Shown: positions 27,924 to 36,761, counted from the first letter of the stretch. The stretch is DNA of 64,000 nt from Corynebacterium canis (GCF_030408595.1 NZ_CP047080.1:2563353-2627352), one strand, 5' to 3'. Numbers and translations: made by a program. The notes: generated by a model from the letters alone, not told the origin.

Positions 27924-28214
27924 ATGACTTCTAGTTATTCTGAGCAATTCCGTCAGCAATGTGTTGACGCTGTCATAGTCCTTGGAAAGTCCAGAGCTTC
28001 AGTGGCCGCCGAGTACGGCGTGTCTTCGTCGTCGTTGGGCCGGTGGGTGGCCAAAGCCCAGGGCACACTGGGGACTGGTTCCGGCAGTCACAAACGCGCC
28101 GCGGATACTACCTCGGATGATCCGACGCAATTGCGTAAGCGGATTATGGAGTTGGAACGCGAGAATGATTTTTTAAAGAAAGCGGCCGCCTTCTTCGCAA
28201 AGACGCAACCGTAG
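27924..28214 (+). CDS. IS3-family OrfA (copy B)
   Basis: 96 aa. Helix-turn-helix region YSEQFRQQCVDAVIV...SRASVAAEYGVSSSSLGRWV binds the IS ends; a leucine-zipper-like coiled coil follows (LRKRIMELERENDFLKKAAAFF). A slippery TTTTTTA heptamer at 28169-28175 lies in phase for -1 frameshifting into the orfB frame; the -1 frame continues DATVVEIYPVIFHFDALG with no stop, so an OrfAB fusion transposase can be made. Confidence 0.93.
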   Translation: MTSSYSEQFRQQCVDAVIVLGKSRASVAAEYGVSSSSLGRWVAKAQGTLGTGSGSHKRAADTTSDDPTQLRKRIMELERENDFLKKAAAFFAKTQP

Positions 28215-28228
28215 TCGAGATTTATCCG

Positions 28229-29143
28229 GTGATTTTCCATTTCGATGCATTGGGCACACCAAATCCCCGGTTTCCCGTAACGATGATGTGTCGGCTTTTG
28301 GAGGTTTCTACCTCGGGATACTATGCATGGCGGGCTCGGGTGGATTGCCCACCAGCACCGGCAACACCACGCGGCCGCAGAGCCCAGATCACCACACACG
28401 TCAAGGAACTTTTCCATGGTCACAATGGGTTTGCTGGGGCGCGCACGATCCATCGACAGCTTCGCCGGGAAGGCATCGCCACAACCCTGTATGCCGTGCG
28501 AGTCATCATGTCCCAAGAACATTTGATTACGAAATACCGGCGCCCATTCAAACGGACAACAATCCCTGATCCAAAGGCTGCTGCCCGCACTGATCTGCTG
28601 CAACGGAACTTTCAGCCGCCGGTGGCCACGACGCATCTGTGCGGCGATATCACCTACCTTCGTACCGGCCAGGGCTGGATGTATCTAGCGACAGTCATCG
28701 ACCTAACCACTAGGATGGTCGTTGGCTGGCAGATCGCAGATCGCATGACCTCCCAACTTGTCGTCGATGCACTTGCCATGGCCTATCACGCCGGGTACGT
28801 CGCCGGGAACGCCATTTTTCATTCCGATCGCGGCTCCCAATACACCTCTCAACATTTCACCCGCATCGCCGCCCAAATGGATGTACGTTTAAGCGTCGGT
28901 GAAACAAGAGTGTGCTGGGACAACGCCGTCGCTGAATCCTTGTTTTCAACGCTGAAACTCCATCTACTGTTCGACCGAAAACAATTTCCAACCAAATTCG
29001 CCGCTCGGTTTGAAACCGGCCAATGGATCGAAACGTACTACAACCGGCAACGACCGCACTCAGCCACCGGCACCGTCCCGGCCGATGCCATGCACCAATT
29101 CTTCGCCCGCCACAACGACCACCCCCCAAACTCCGCAGCATAA
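28229..29143 (+). CDS. IS3-family transposase OrfB (copy B)
   Basis: 304 aa from the internal ATG; in vivo it is probably mostly made as a fusion by -1 frameshifting. HTH_21 region near residue 65, then the retroviral integrase core. The DDE triad is visible as D in LCGDITYL, D in FHSDRGSQYTS and E in DNAVAESLFSTLK. Complete and intact. Confidence 0.95.
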   Translation: MIFHFDALGTPNPRFPVTMMCRLLEVSTSGYYAWRARVDCPPAPATPRGRRAQITTHVKELFHGHNGFAGARTIHRQLRREGIATTLYAVRVIMSQEHLITKYRRPFKRTTIPDPKAAARTDLLQRNFQPPVATTHLCGDITYLRTGQGWMYLATVIDLTTRMVVGWQIADRMTSQLVVDALAMAYHAGYVAGNAIFHSDRGSQYTSQHFTRIAAQMDVRLSVGETRVCWDNAVAESLFSTLKLHLLFDRKQFPTKFAARFETGQWIETYYNRQRPHSATGTVPADAMHQFFARHNDHPPNSAA

Positions 29144-29201
29144 CCCCACACAACGAACACAACCGGGTTTTACCGTCCACAAAATTTGACACAGCCCACG
29201 G

Positions 29202-29397
29202 CGTGTCTTCGTCGTCGTTGGGCCGGTGGGTGGCCAAAGCCCAGGGCACACTGGGGACTGGTTCCGGCAGTCACAAACGCGCCGCGGATACTACCTCGGA
29301 TGATCCGACGCAATTGCGTAAGCGGATTATGGAGTTGGAACGCGAGAATGATTTTTTAAAGAAAGCGGCCGCCTTCTTCGCAAAGACGCAACCGTAG
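29202..29397 (+). pseudogene. orfA of copy A, 3' fragment
   Basis: Remaining part of copy A's orfA (VSSSSLGRWV...AAAFFAKTQP), separated from its start by copy B. Includes a second copy of the TTTTTTA frameshift heptamer (29352-29358). No proper start of its own; a frame runs in from copy B's 3' end (ATG 29023), which could make a chimeric protein. Confidence 0.85.
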
Positions 29398-29411
29398 TCG
29401 AGATTTATCCG

Positions 29412-30326
29412 GTGATTTTCCATTTCGATGCATTGGGCACACCAAATCCCCGGTTTCCCGTAACGATGATGTGTCGGCTCTTGGAGGTTTCTACCTCGGG
29501 ATACTATGCATGGCGGGCTCGGGTGGATTGCCCACCAGCACCGGCAACACCACGCGGCCGCAGAGCCCAGATCACCACACACGTCAAGGAACTTTTCCAT
29601 GGTCACAATGGGTTTGCTGGGGCGCGCACGATCCATCGACAGCTTCGCCGGGAAGGCATCGCCACAACCCTGTATGCCGTGCGAGTCATCATGTCCCAAG
29701 AACATTTGATTACGAAATACCGGCGCCCATTCAAACGGACAACAATCCCTGATCCAAAGGCTGCTGCCCGCACTGATCTGCTGCAACGGAACTTTCAGCC
29801 GCCGGTGGCCACGACGCATCTGTGCGGCGATATCACCTACCTTCGTACCGGCCAGGGCTGGATGTATCTAGCGACAGTCATCGACCTAACCACTAGGATG
29901 GTCGTTGGCTGGCAGATCGCAGATCGCATGACCTCCCAACTTGTCGTCGATGCACTTGCCATGGCCTATCACGCCGGGTACGTCGCCGGGAACGCCATTT
30001 TTCATTCCGATCGCGGCTCCCAATACACCTCTCAACATTTCACCCGCATCGCCGCCCAAATGGATGTACGTTTAAGCGTCGGTGAAACAAGAGTGTGCTG
30101 GGACAACGCCGTCGCTGAATCCTTGTTTTCAACGCTGAAACTCCATCTACTGTTCGACCGAAAACAATTTCCAACCAAATTCGCCGCTCGGTTTGAAACC
30201 GGCCAATGGATCGAAACGTACTACAACCGGCAACGACCGCACTCAGCCACCGGCACCGTCCCGGCCGATGCCATGCACCAATTCTTCGCCCGCCACAACG
30301 ACCACCCCCCAAACTCCGCAGCATAA
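29412..30326 (+). CDS. IS3-family transposase OrfB (copy A)
   Basis: 304 aa, identical in protein to the copy B OrfB (one silent base difference). DDE residues as in copy B. Without a joined orfA it lacks the normal frameshift route; copy B might supply transposase in trans. Confidence 0.93.
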   Translation: MIFHFDALGTPNPRFPVTMMCRLLEVSTSGYYAWRARVDCPPAPATPRGRRAQITTHVKELFHGHNGFAGARTIHRQLRREGIATTLYAVRVIMSQEHLITKYRRPFKRTTIPDPKAAARTDLLQRNFQPPVATTHLCGDITYLRTGQGWMYLATVIDLTTRMVVGWQIADRMTSQLVVDALAMAYHAGYVAGNAIFHSDRGSQYTSQHFTRIAAQMDVRLSVGETRVCWDNAVAESLFSTLKLHLLFDRKQFPTKFAARFETGQWIETYYNRQRPHSATGTVPADAMHQFFARHNDHPPNSAA

Positions 30327-30381
30327 CCCCACACAACGAACACAACCGGGTTTTACCGTCCACAAAATTTGACACAGCCCA

Positions 30382-31062
30382 GACGCCACCCGCCGCAGAC
30401 TGCGGCCGGGCACCAGGGTGTGGACACCGGATCAGGAACTGCCCGGCATGCAGGTCGTTGCCCCCGAATACGCGTTGGTGGATTGCCTGATTGATCTGCA
30501 GCGCGACCGCCACTCCTGGTGGGTCTACCAAGTACCCAACCTTGCTAACTGGGAAGTCCGCGCCATCCAGTTGATCGACGCGCTGCGCGCATGCACCACA
30601 CTGAACTTTCAGCTGGTGCGCGACATCGCCCGCAATATTTTCAGCGCCCGCCAACTGAAAAAACTGCTGAACCTGTCCCGCACCGGGGCGCAGTCGCCCC
30701 CGGAAACCGTACTACGCCTGATTGCCGAGCAGCTTCGCCAACACCTGGAGGTGCAAATCCCGATCTATAACTCCGGTGCGCTGGCAGACGATGGCACACC
30801 CCTGCTGACCGTGCTTGATTCCGGCTGGCCCGATATCCGCGTTGGTTTGTTCTACGACGGTGCCCACCACCTCCAACGCAGCCAACGCGACTACGACGCG
30901 AAAGTGTTGATCCGGCTACGCGAACTCGGCTGGGAACCACTACGTATCACCCACGGGCTGCTGCAAAAACCCCGCGACCTGATCACCACCCTGCGCCGCG
31001 CCATCCACCGCGCCGAAACCAACACCACACCGCCAAAACCCGACGCGAATCCGAACGGCTGA
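30382..31062 (+). pseudogene. Interrupted nuclease-like gene, 3' part
   Basis: 226 codons including the restored GAC and stop. The C-terminal part (IRVGLFYDGAHHLQRSQRDYDAKVLIRLRELGWEPLRI) matches the DUF559/Vsr-like restriction-endonuclease fold: an acidic residue, a G-x-H-H turn, and R-D-Y-D with an R-x-L-x-x-x-G-W strand. Many Actinobacteria encode such proteins next to, or fused with, AbiEi-like antitoxin domains. The split gene could still make a truncated C-terminal product from GTG/ATG codons near 30415-30450, but function is likely lost. Confidence 0.75.
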
Positions 31063-31150
31063 ATCCTCACGGCGAACCTTAACGGCCGAATACTCACGGC
31101 CGAATCCGAACGGCAGATTTCTCACGGCGATCGTTCGCTGCACCTCAACT
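31063..31150. repeat. Degenerate tandem repeat, ACGGC(C)GAA-type
   Basis: Directly after the split gene, blocks CTCACGGC(G/C)GA and AACGGC(C/T)GAA alternate about five times (CACGGCGAACC, AACGGCCGAAT, CACGGCCGAAT, AACGGCAGAT, CACGGCGATC). Unit length is about 12-16 bp and imperfect. No function known. Confidence 0.6.
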
Positions 31151-31359
31151 ACCTCGGCTTTGTTTGCCGACCTGCCTTTGTTGCTGCGCGCCCACCGCAC
31201 CCCCGCACCCGGCACGGTGAGGCCAAACACTGTTCGGTGAGCCCCGAAACCCGGCGCACCCCTGGCCCATCTTTACGCTCCGCGCCTGCCCTGCTACTTC
31301 CGTCTGCCCCCGGCACCCCGTAGCTGCCCGTAGTTGCAGCACCCCTGTTCCCCGGCCAC

Positions 31360-31484
31360 GTTAAATCTGCCTGTTCGCGCTCCGGCTACGTACAATCTGC
31401 CTGGCCGCGCGGGATCTGCCTGGTTTCTCGGCTGAGTTTTCCTGGGGAAATGCGGCCGCGACGAATCTGCCTCAGGCACATCTG
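31360..31484. repeat. AATCTGCCT repeat field, first block
   Basis: Copies of (A/G)ATCTGCCTG near 31364, 31394, 31410 and 31459, the last as the palindrome AATCTGCCTCAGGCA. The stretch 31398-31484 (CTGCCTGGCCGCGC, GAGTTTTCCTGGGGAAA, GCGGCCGCGACGAATCTG) is repeated at 31757-31845. Confidence 0.75.
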
Positions 31485-31719
31485 ACACGGCAGGAAACCA
31501 GGCAAATCCTCACCACCACGCCAGGTGATGCGGCGAGTGGAGGCCGGAATTTTCCGTGCTCAAGGCCGAGGATTTTCCATGCTCAGGCAGATCCGCATCA
31601 CCGCCCCAACAAAAGGCCACCCGGCGTAATGCATTGTTACCGGCGATAGGTCACGGCGGCCTTGAACACGTTGGAACACCAATCGATTGCGAACCACCGA
31701 AGCCCGCACTCACCAGCCA

Positions 31720-31872
31720 CGTACAATCTGCCTGGCAGCTGTCCGGCCCCGTCACATCTGCCTGGCCGCGCAGGATCTGCCTGATTTTTGGGCCGAGTTT
31801 TCCTGGGGAAACGCGGCCGCGACGAATCTGCCTCAGGCAGATCTGTCGCGGGTGGAAAGGCAGGCAGATTCC
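31720..31872. repeat. AATCTGCCT repeat field, second block
   Basis: Copies near 31726, 31753, 31772, 31826 and the inverted ones at 31834 and 31862. Blocks 31757-31845 duplicate 31398-31484 with about 85-90% identity by eye. The field ends 10 bp before the mshD stop codon, and further copies are inside mshD. Confidence 0.75.
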
Positions 31873-31881
31873 GCGGGTGGG

Positions 31882-32751
31882 TTAGGCGGGATCGTGTGCT
31901 GGATCGTAGGCGACGTGTTCCTCCTTGGTGGTGAAGCCGAGGCGTTCGTAGGCTTGGACGGCGGGTTCATTGTCGGCTTCAACGTAGAGGATCACTTCGT
32001 CGCAACCAATGCTGACAAGGTGAGCTAGGCCCAGGCAGATCAGGGGGGTGCCCAGGCCCTGGCCGCGGTAGGCGGCACCAAGGCCGACGACGTAGATTTC
32101 GCCCAAACGGTTGGAATGCTGCTTTGTCCAGTGGAAACCCGCCATGTCACCGGAATCGGACATCAGGAAGCGAACGCCGGGGGCGGAGAACCAAGGCACA
32201 TCGAGCGCGTGGCGCAGGCGGGCTAAATCCCAGCCGCCTTGTTCGGGGTGCCAAGAGAACGCTTCGTTATTGATGCGCAACCAGGCGGGCAAGGCAGATT
32301 CGCCGAGGGCGGCGTAGGTGGATTCGTGGAAACCTGCGGGCAAGGCAGATTCTGCGCGACGGGCAGCGTCCGCTAAGGGGGCGCCGGTAATGCCCATGAC
32401 TAGGAGTGTTCGCACCGGCCGCATATTCCGGGCGGCGGTGAACGCTTGTGCGGCAGGCAGATTGCCGTGGGCCCAAATGCTGGCGGAAGGGAGGGCGTCG
32501 AGAAGCGCGGTGGCGTAACCTCTGCGACGATGATCTGGATGGACCACCAGTTCTATCGTGGCACCGTCGTACGCGGCGAGCGCGACGAGGTTCGGGGCAA
32601 AGAGCAAGACGTGCGTGTTGCCTTCGGCCAGCCCGCGAAGAAACTGTTCGGACAGGGGTGCGAAGCCGTCGGCGGCGGTCGCGGCGTCGCAAAGCGCGAA
32701 GGCTTGGGCGAGCAACGGTTCGGGCAGGGCGGTGACTTGTCGAAGCTCCAT
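31882..32751 (-). CDS. mshD: Mycothiol synthase
   Basis: Last step of mycothiol synthesis: acetylates Cys-GlcN-Ins with acetyl-CoA. The 289-aa product has two GNAT domains. The C-terminal one shows the family-specific MAGFHWTKQHSNRLGEIYVVGLGAAYRGQGLG and YVEADNEPAVQAYERLGF. The N-terminal one has TIELVVHPDHRRRGYATALLDAL. Mycothiol is the main low-mass thiol of Actinobacteria, and this gene supports the taxonomic call. The coding sequence contains four AGGCAGAT(T/C) motifs (32033, 32292, 32343, 32455), unusual for one gene. Confidence 0.95.
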   Translation of the reverse strand: MELRQVTALPEPLLAQAFALCDAATAADGFAPLSEQFLRGLAEGNTHVLLFAPNLVALAAYDGATIELVVHPDHRRRGYATALLDALPSASIWAHGNLPAAQAFTAARNMRPVRTLLVMGITGAPLADAARRAESALPAGFHESTYAALGESALPAWLRINNEAFSWHPEQGGWDLARLRHALDVPWFSAPGVRFLMSDSGDMAGFHWTKQHSNRLGEIYVVGLGAAYRGQGLGTPLICLGLAHLVSIGCDEVILYVEADNEPAVQAYERLGFTTKEEHVAYDPAHDPA

Positions 32752-32776
32752 GAACCTACCCTAGTAACCTGAAAGG

Positions 32777-33475
32777 GTGAAACGCACAATTGCCCTTGCG
32801 GTAGCGATCGTCCTCGGTGGCGCGTACGCCGTGGATAACGCATACGCGGCGAACCTCGAACGCCGTATCGGTGAGGAGACGCGGCAGCACGCCCACCTCG
32901 ACGCAACGCCAAAGATTTACCTCGGCGGCGTGCCGTACGCGCAGGCGTTGATCACCGGCGAAATCCCCATTATTAGCTCAGAAGTTCTAGACGTGGACGT
33001 GCCGCGGCTCGGCATGGTCAACGCGCGGACGGAAGCGCGCGGCGTCGAAGTCACGCCCGAACAAGTGCGCGAAGGGAACATTACGGGTGCGCGCGCGGGG
33101 CTGCTTACGCGGCGCATCAGCATGGACGGCGTGGCGCTGGGGCACCTGCTAAATATGACTGACCTGGATATTACGCAACCTTACGATATGTCGCCAAACG
33201 GCGGTGACGCGGCTGAGGTCCGGCTCCGCGGCACGCCGCCCGGCGCAATCGAACCTGTGACCGAACTGGCCAAGCTTCGGATTATCGGCGACACCATCAA
33301 TATCATCCCCGAGCACAACGACGCATTCGCACTGACGTTCACAAACGCGGAGATGCCGCTCACCGCCCCCGCCAGCAAGATTTTCGTCGCCGGCGGCTCA
33401 ATCTACGTGGAATCGCTGGAACGCAACGTATTGCTGGACGCCACCGACCTGTCGCCGTTATCGCGCTCAACGTGA
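32777..33475 (+). CDS. LmeA-like phospholipid-binding protein (DUF2993)
   Basis: 232 aa starting at GTG 32777, with GAAAGG just upstream. The N-terminal 25 residues form a signal anchor or signal peptide (IALAVAIVLGGAYAVDNAYA). The rest is a DUF2993 domain, with RIGEETRQHAHLDATPKIYLGGVPYAQALITGEI near the start. In mycobacteria LmeA aids late mannan elongation of lipomannan in the periplasm; the function here is inferred from the family. Divergent from mshD (25 bp apart). Confidence 0.85.
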   Translation: MKRTIALAVAIVLGGAYAVDNAYAANLERRIGEETRQHAHLDATPKIYLGGVPYAQALITGEIPIISSEVLDVDVPRLGMVNARTEARGVEVTPEQVREGNITGARAGLLTRRISMDGVALGHLLNMTDLDITQPYDMSPNGGDAAEVRLRGTPPGAIEPVTELAKLRIIGDTINIIPEHNDAFALTFTNAEMPLTAPASKIFVAGGSIYVESLERNVLLDATDLSPLSRST

Positions 33476-33489
33476 GTAGGCTGGGGGCC

Positions 33490-34131
33490 ATGTCTGAAGA
33501 AAACACCCCTAAAATTGATGGCAGCGAAGCCGTAAATCTGGCGGCGGAGCAATCGCGAAACACCGCCGGTTTGAACATTCCTTCGGGTATTGAAGGCCTC
33601 GCCGACCTAGCCATTGCGGCGGACACGGCGAACCTGCGCCACGGCCCGAACCTGCACGATGGCCTCCTTGCGCTGCTCCCGCTGGTGGGCGTGTGGCGCG
33701 GCGAGGGGCAGGCGGATTCGGCGCGCGGCCAGTACGCGTTCGGCCAGCAGCTGACGTTCCGGCACAACGGCGAGAATTACCTTTCCTATGAGTCCATCGT
33801 GTGGCGCCTCGACGAAACGGGCTCCCCGACCGGCCATGACCAGCGGGAAACCGGTTTCTGGCGGATTAGCCTCGAAGACGAGATTTCGGTGGTGTGCTGC
33901 GGCGCCGCCGGCGTGGTGGAGATTTTCTACGGCAACCCCCTCAACGAGCGCGCGTGGCAGCTGGAAAGCGCGTCTACGCTGGTCACGGATACCGGGCCGG
34001 CAGATTTGGGCCCTGGCAAGCGCCTGTACGGCCTGCTCCCCTCGAACGAGCTGGGCTGGGTGGAGGAACGGTTGCACGATGGCGCGCTGCAACCTCGGCT
34101 GTCCGCCCAACTCAAGCGCGTGGTGGGCTAA
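33490..34131 (+). CDS. Nitrobindin-like heme-binding beta-barrel protein
   Basis: 213 aa. After about 65 N-terminal residues comes the FABP-like/DUF1794 barrel: LVGVWRGEGQADS (G-x-W-x-G-x-G), TFRHNGENYLSYES, ETGFWRISLED and GRKLYGLLPSNELGW-like (here GPGKRLYGLLPSNELGWVEERL). Nitrobindins bind heme and isomerise peroxynitrite; the conserved heme-ligating His sits near the C-terminus in homologues and should be checked (a C-terminal EERLHDG His is present here). ATG 33490 is preferred; a start 18 nt upstream overlaps the previous gene. Confidence 0.82.
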   Translation: MSEENTPKIDGSEAVNLAAEQSRNTAGLNIPSGIEGLADLAIAADTANLRHGPNLHDGLLALLPLVGVWRGEGQADSARGQYAFGQQLTFRHNGENYLSYESIVWRLDETGSPTGHDQRETGFWRISLEDEISVVCCGAAGVVEIFYGNPLNERAWQLESASTLVTDTGPADLGPGKRLYGLLPSNELGWVEERLHDGALQPRLSAQLKRVVG

Positions 34132-34637
34132 GCTTCCGCGTATCGACGCCCCGCCCGCCAGCACCACAGCCACGCACACCGCCGCCGCCGCACCCCCTCC
34201 CGCCCGTGAGCATCGGGGGCGCTTTACGGGGGTGTTTTAAGGGCACTTTCTGGTGCGAAGGATTCGCTGATAAAACCCAAAAATTAGCACGCCGCGCGAG
34301 CTATCGGCGTCGGGCGAAACGAGTGTTTACAAACTGGTTTCGCACCCTTGAAAGGCGCGCAATTCACGCCGCAGCCCGCCCTGTGTACCGATCCCTCGAC
34401 GCCCGCCGCGCGGGCGTGAATTTATAACCCCTGCCCTGCAATCGTTTTGCCCGGCAGGCGTCGGCACCGAGCACCAGCAACAAGCGAGAAGCTAGCAATA
34501 TTGCTTTCTGTGAAATTAGAAATGGATACGATTTAATAGCTTCGTCCTTATCACTTTCTCCACGGCAGAAACCTTCCCTCAAGGCGCCGAAGCGAGCTAT
34601 TCTGCTGGTGCACCGAAAAGGTGGCCTCGGGGGGAGG
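34132..34637. other. Intergenic region, no gene seen
   Basis: About 500 bp. The first part is GC-rich; 34480-34560 is AT-rich. No RNA gene, repeat or credible frame. Confidence 0.5.
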
Positions 34638-34669
34638 AAGGCCCCAGGAACAAAAGTTTCTGGGGCCTT
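34638..34669. terminator. Terminator between nitrobindin and pabC
   Basis: AAGGCCCCAGGAAC (34638) and GTTTCTGGGGCCTT pair as a stem of 12-13 bp with an AAAA loop. T-rich tails follow on the plus strand (CACTCTGTCTTTT). Placed to terminate pabC on the minus strand and/or upstream plus-strand transcripts. Confidence 0.75.
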
Positions 34670-34699
34670 CACTCTGTCTTTTGCCGCGTACCAAACCCG

Positions 34700-35581
34700 C
34701 TACCCGAGGGCCTTGTCCACCATGTGGGCGAAGCGATCGCGGGCCTCCTCACCGGGGTCGGCAAGCTCCACTTCGTTGATGCGGGTCACGCGCGCGGAAA
34801 TAAGCAGCGCGCTGAGCAACCACACGCTTTCCGCCTCGAGCAGATCGGTCACGCTAAGCTCCTGTTCGTGGCAGCGCCACCCCTTCCAGCTGGCGTGCTC
34901 GAACAGGGCGTGCTGGGTGGTACCAGGGAGAATATCGCCACCCGGCGGCGGCGTGTACAGGTTGGTGCCGCGCACCGCCACGATCGTCGACGTGGTGCCC
35001 TCCAGCACGCGCCCGTCTTCCACGTAGATAACGTCGTCGAAGCCATTGGCGTTGGCGTAGCGTTTGGCGGCCATGTTCGCGGCGTAGCTGAGCGTTTTCG
35101 CGCCGACGGTAAGCCAGGGCGCGGTTGCGGGCCCGGAGAGATTGGTGGGCAGTTCCGTGTTCACGGTGTAGCCGCGGGGGGCGGTCATGACGCGCGCGCC
35201 GTCGATACGCAGGCGCAGCGTGGTTTCGTCAATAGGTTTGATTACGATCCACGCGCTGGGGTGGCCGGTGGCGGCGCGGCCGCGGGTGTAGGTCCACACG
35301 CAGGTGCCTTCCGCCTCGCCCCAGCTGCCCAGCGCCTCTTCCGTGGCTTTGAGCCAATGTTCGGGGCGCGGCGCGGGGAGGCCAAGGAGTTCGGCGCTGG
35401 CGCAGAAGCGGTCGATGTGCGGCTGTAGGTTGCACACGCGTCCGCCACGCACGAGCATGCTTTCGAATATTCCGTCGCCGCGTGTCACGGCTGCGTCGTC
35501 CCAAAAAATAAAGGGTAGTTCGGGGTTATGGTGGCGAGTCGAACCTCCATACGGTTCCAACACGACGATTGTGGGCTTCAT
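34700..35581 (-). CDS. pabC: Aminodeoxychorismate lyase (PLP class IV)
   Basis: Releases pyruvate from 4-amino-4-deoxychorismate to give p-aminobenzoate for folate. The 293-aa product shows RGDGIFESMLVRGGRV near the N-terminus, the PLP Lys in VGAKTLSYAANMAAKR, and YVEDGRVLEGTTSTI and PPGGDILPGTTQ as in class IV aminotransferases. A branched-chain aminotransferase-like role cannot be excluded, but length and context (folate-related ygfZ divergent next door) fit PabC. Confidence 0.83.
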   Translation of the reverse strand: MKPTIVVLEPYGGSTRHHNPELPFIFWDDAAVTRGDGIFESMLVRGGRVCNLQPHIDRFCASAELLGLPAPRPEHWLKATEEALGSWGEAEGTCVWTYTRGRAATGHPSAWIVIKPIDETTLRLRIDGARVMTAPRGYTVNTELPTNLSGPATAPWLTVGAKTLSYAANMAAKRYANANGFDDVIYVEDGRVLEGTTSTIVAVRGTNLYTPPPGGDILPGTTQHALFEHASWKGWRCHEQELSVTDLLEAESVWLLSALLISARVTRINEVELADPGEEARDRFAHMVDKALG

Positions 35582-35602
35582 ATGTCTAGATTACGGGTTA
35601 CC

Positions 35603-36613
35603 ATGTGCCTTGTGGCTGAAGTTTGCGCATATGTGTCCCCGTTCATGGCTCGCCCTGGCGCGGCGCCGGCAACCCCGAATGTTGGCGTGGCCTGGCATTA
35701 TGGCAACCCGCTAGGCGAGCAACGCGGCCCGTTTGTGGTCGACCGTTCGCACCACCGTGTGCTGAAAGTCAGCGGCCCGGACGCCGCCGCGTTTCTTAAC
35801 AACCTGCTTTCGCAGCAGCTTATCGACGCCCCGCCCTCCACCGCCGCGTTAAACCTCGACGCGCAAGGGCGGATCCTCCATCATGTGGGGATTTGGCTTG
35901 ATAATGACACTTTCTTTCTAGAAGGTCCCGCCGCTGAGATCGCAACCTTAAAGCCCTACCTGCTCCGCATGGTGTTTTGGTCCGATGTGGAGATTAAGGA
36001 GGCAGATCTGGCGTTGCTCACCGTCATCGGCGAGGAACCCACCACCGGGATGAAACGACGAGTCCAATGGGGCGGCCCCGAGCGCTGGGACGTCTTGGTG
36101 CCCCGGGAGCGGTTGGGGGCGGCCGTCGATAAGCTAGGGCTGCCGTTGGCGGGGTTGATGGCGTTTACCGCGGAACGTGTGAAAGCGGTGGAGCCGGAAG
36201 TCACCGCAGACCTCGACGAAAAGGCCATCCCCCACGAAGTGCCGCGCTGGATCGAATCGGCCGTACATTTGGATAAGGGCTGCTATCGCGGGCAGGAAAC
36301 CGTGGCGCGCGTGCACAATCTGGGGCGCTCGCCGCGGGTGCTCGTGATGGTGCACATCGACGGCTCCGCGCCGGAATTGCCCGAACCGGGATCGGCGATC
36401 ACTGCGGGCGGCCGCAAGGTGGGACGCCTGGGGACGGTCGTACATGACTGCGATTACGGGCCGATCGGGCTAGCGCTGATCAAACGCAGTGCCGTGGGCG
36501 TGCCCGGACTGGCGGTGGAGGATGTGGCGCTGCAAATCGACCCCGACACCATCCCCACAGACGACGGGGAACGACCGGGACGCGCCGCCCAAAACCGACT
36601 TCGGGGGCGGTAA
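35603..36613 (+). CDS. ygfZ: Folate-binding protein YgfZ (iron-sulfur cluster maintenance)
   Basis: Folate-dependent protein of the GcvT fold that helps maintain Fe-S enzymes. The signature K-G-C-Y-x-G-Q-E is present (LDKGCYRGQETVARVHN), with the fold-typical RVLKVSGPDAAAFLNNLLSQ near the start. Two starts are possible: ATG 35603, which a TAGATT -10 box 10-16 nt upstream would make almost leaderless, or ATG 35645 (MARPGAAPATPN), where homology begins. Divergent from pabC with a 21-bp gap. Confidence 0.88.
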   Translation: MCLVAEVCAYVSPFMARPGAAPATPNVGVAWHYGNPLGEQRGPFVVDRSHHRVLKVSGPDAAAFLNNLLSQQLIDAPPSTAALNLDAQGRILHHVGIWLDNDTFFLEGPAAEIATLKPYLLRMVFWSDVEIKEADLALLTVIGEEPTTGMKRRVQWGGPERWDVLVPRERLGAAVDKLGLPLAGLMAFTAERVKAVEPEVTADLDEKAIPHEVPRWIESAVHLDKGCYRGQETVARVHNLGRSPRVLVMVHIDGSAPELPEPGSAITAGGRKVGRLGTVVHDCDYGPIGLALIKRSAVGVPGLAVEDVALQIDPDTIPTDDGERPGRAAQNRLRGR

Positions 36614-36761
36614 CCCCCGCAAACATGCAGGTGAGCGACTCGGTGCGGACTTTTTCGCTCGCAACCGCTATTGTGTCTAACAGGAATACATTTACTTAAG
36701 AACACTCAAGGGAGTGCCGAATTCCCCGCGCACTCCTCGCTCACACCAAGGGGGTCAGGCC

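Larger units (their letters stand above)
27868..29198 (+). mobile_element. Inner IS3-family element (copy B), intact
   Basis: 1,331 bp inserted inside orfA of copy A in the same orientation. Target duplication CGG is at 27865-27867 and 29199-29201. Ends are TGAGGTGTCA and TGACACAGCCCA, with inverted blocks TTGTGG and GTAAAACCC. Over the stretches compared, copies A and B differ at one base (T at 28297, C at 29480, silent in orfB). Both reading frames are complete, so this copy should be active. Confidence 0.95.
27717..30381 (+). mobile_element. Outer IS3-family element (copy A), interrupted by copy B
   Basis: Starts TGAGGTGTCA at 27717 and ends TGACACAGCCCA at 30381. It is flanked by the 3-bp direct repeat GAC (27714-27716 and 30382-30384), a normal IS3-family target duplication. 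With copy B and its duplication removed, it is 1,331 bp. Its orfA is cut by copy B after 95 bp; its orfB (29412-30326) is intact. It splits a nuclease-like gene. Confidence 0.95.
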
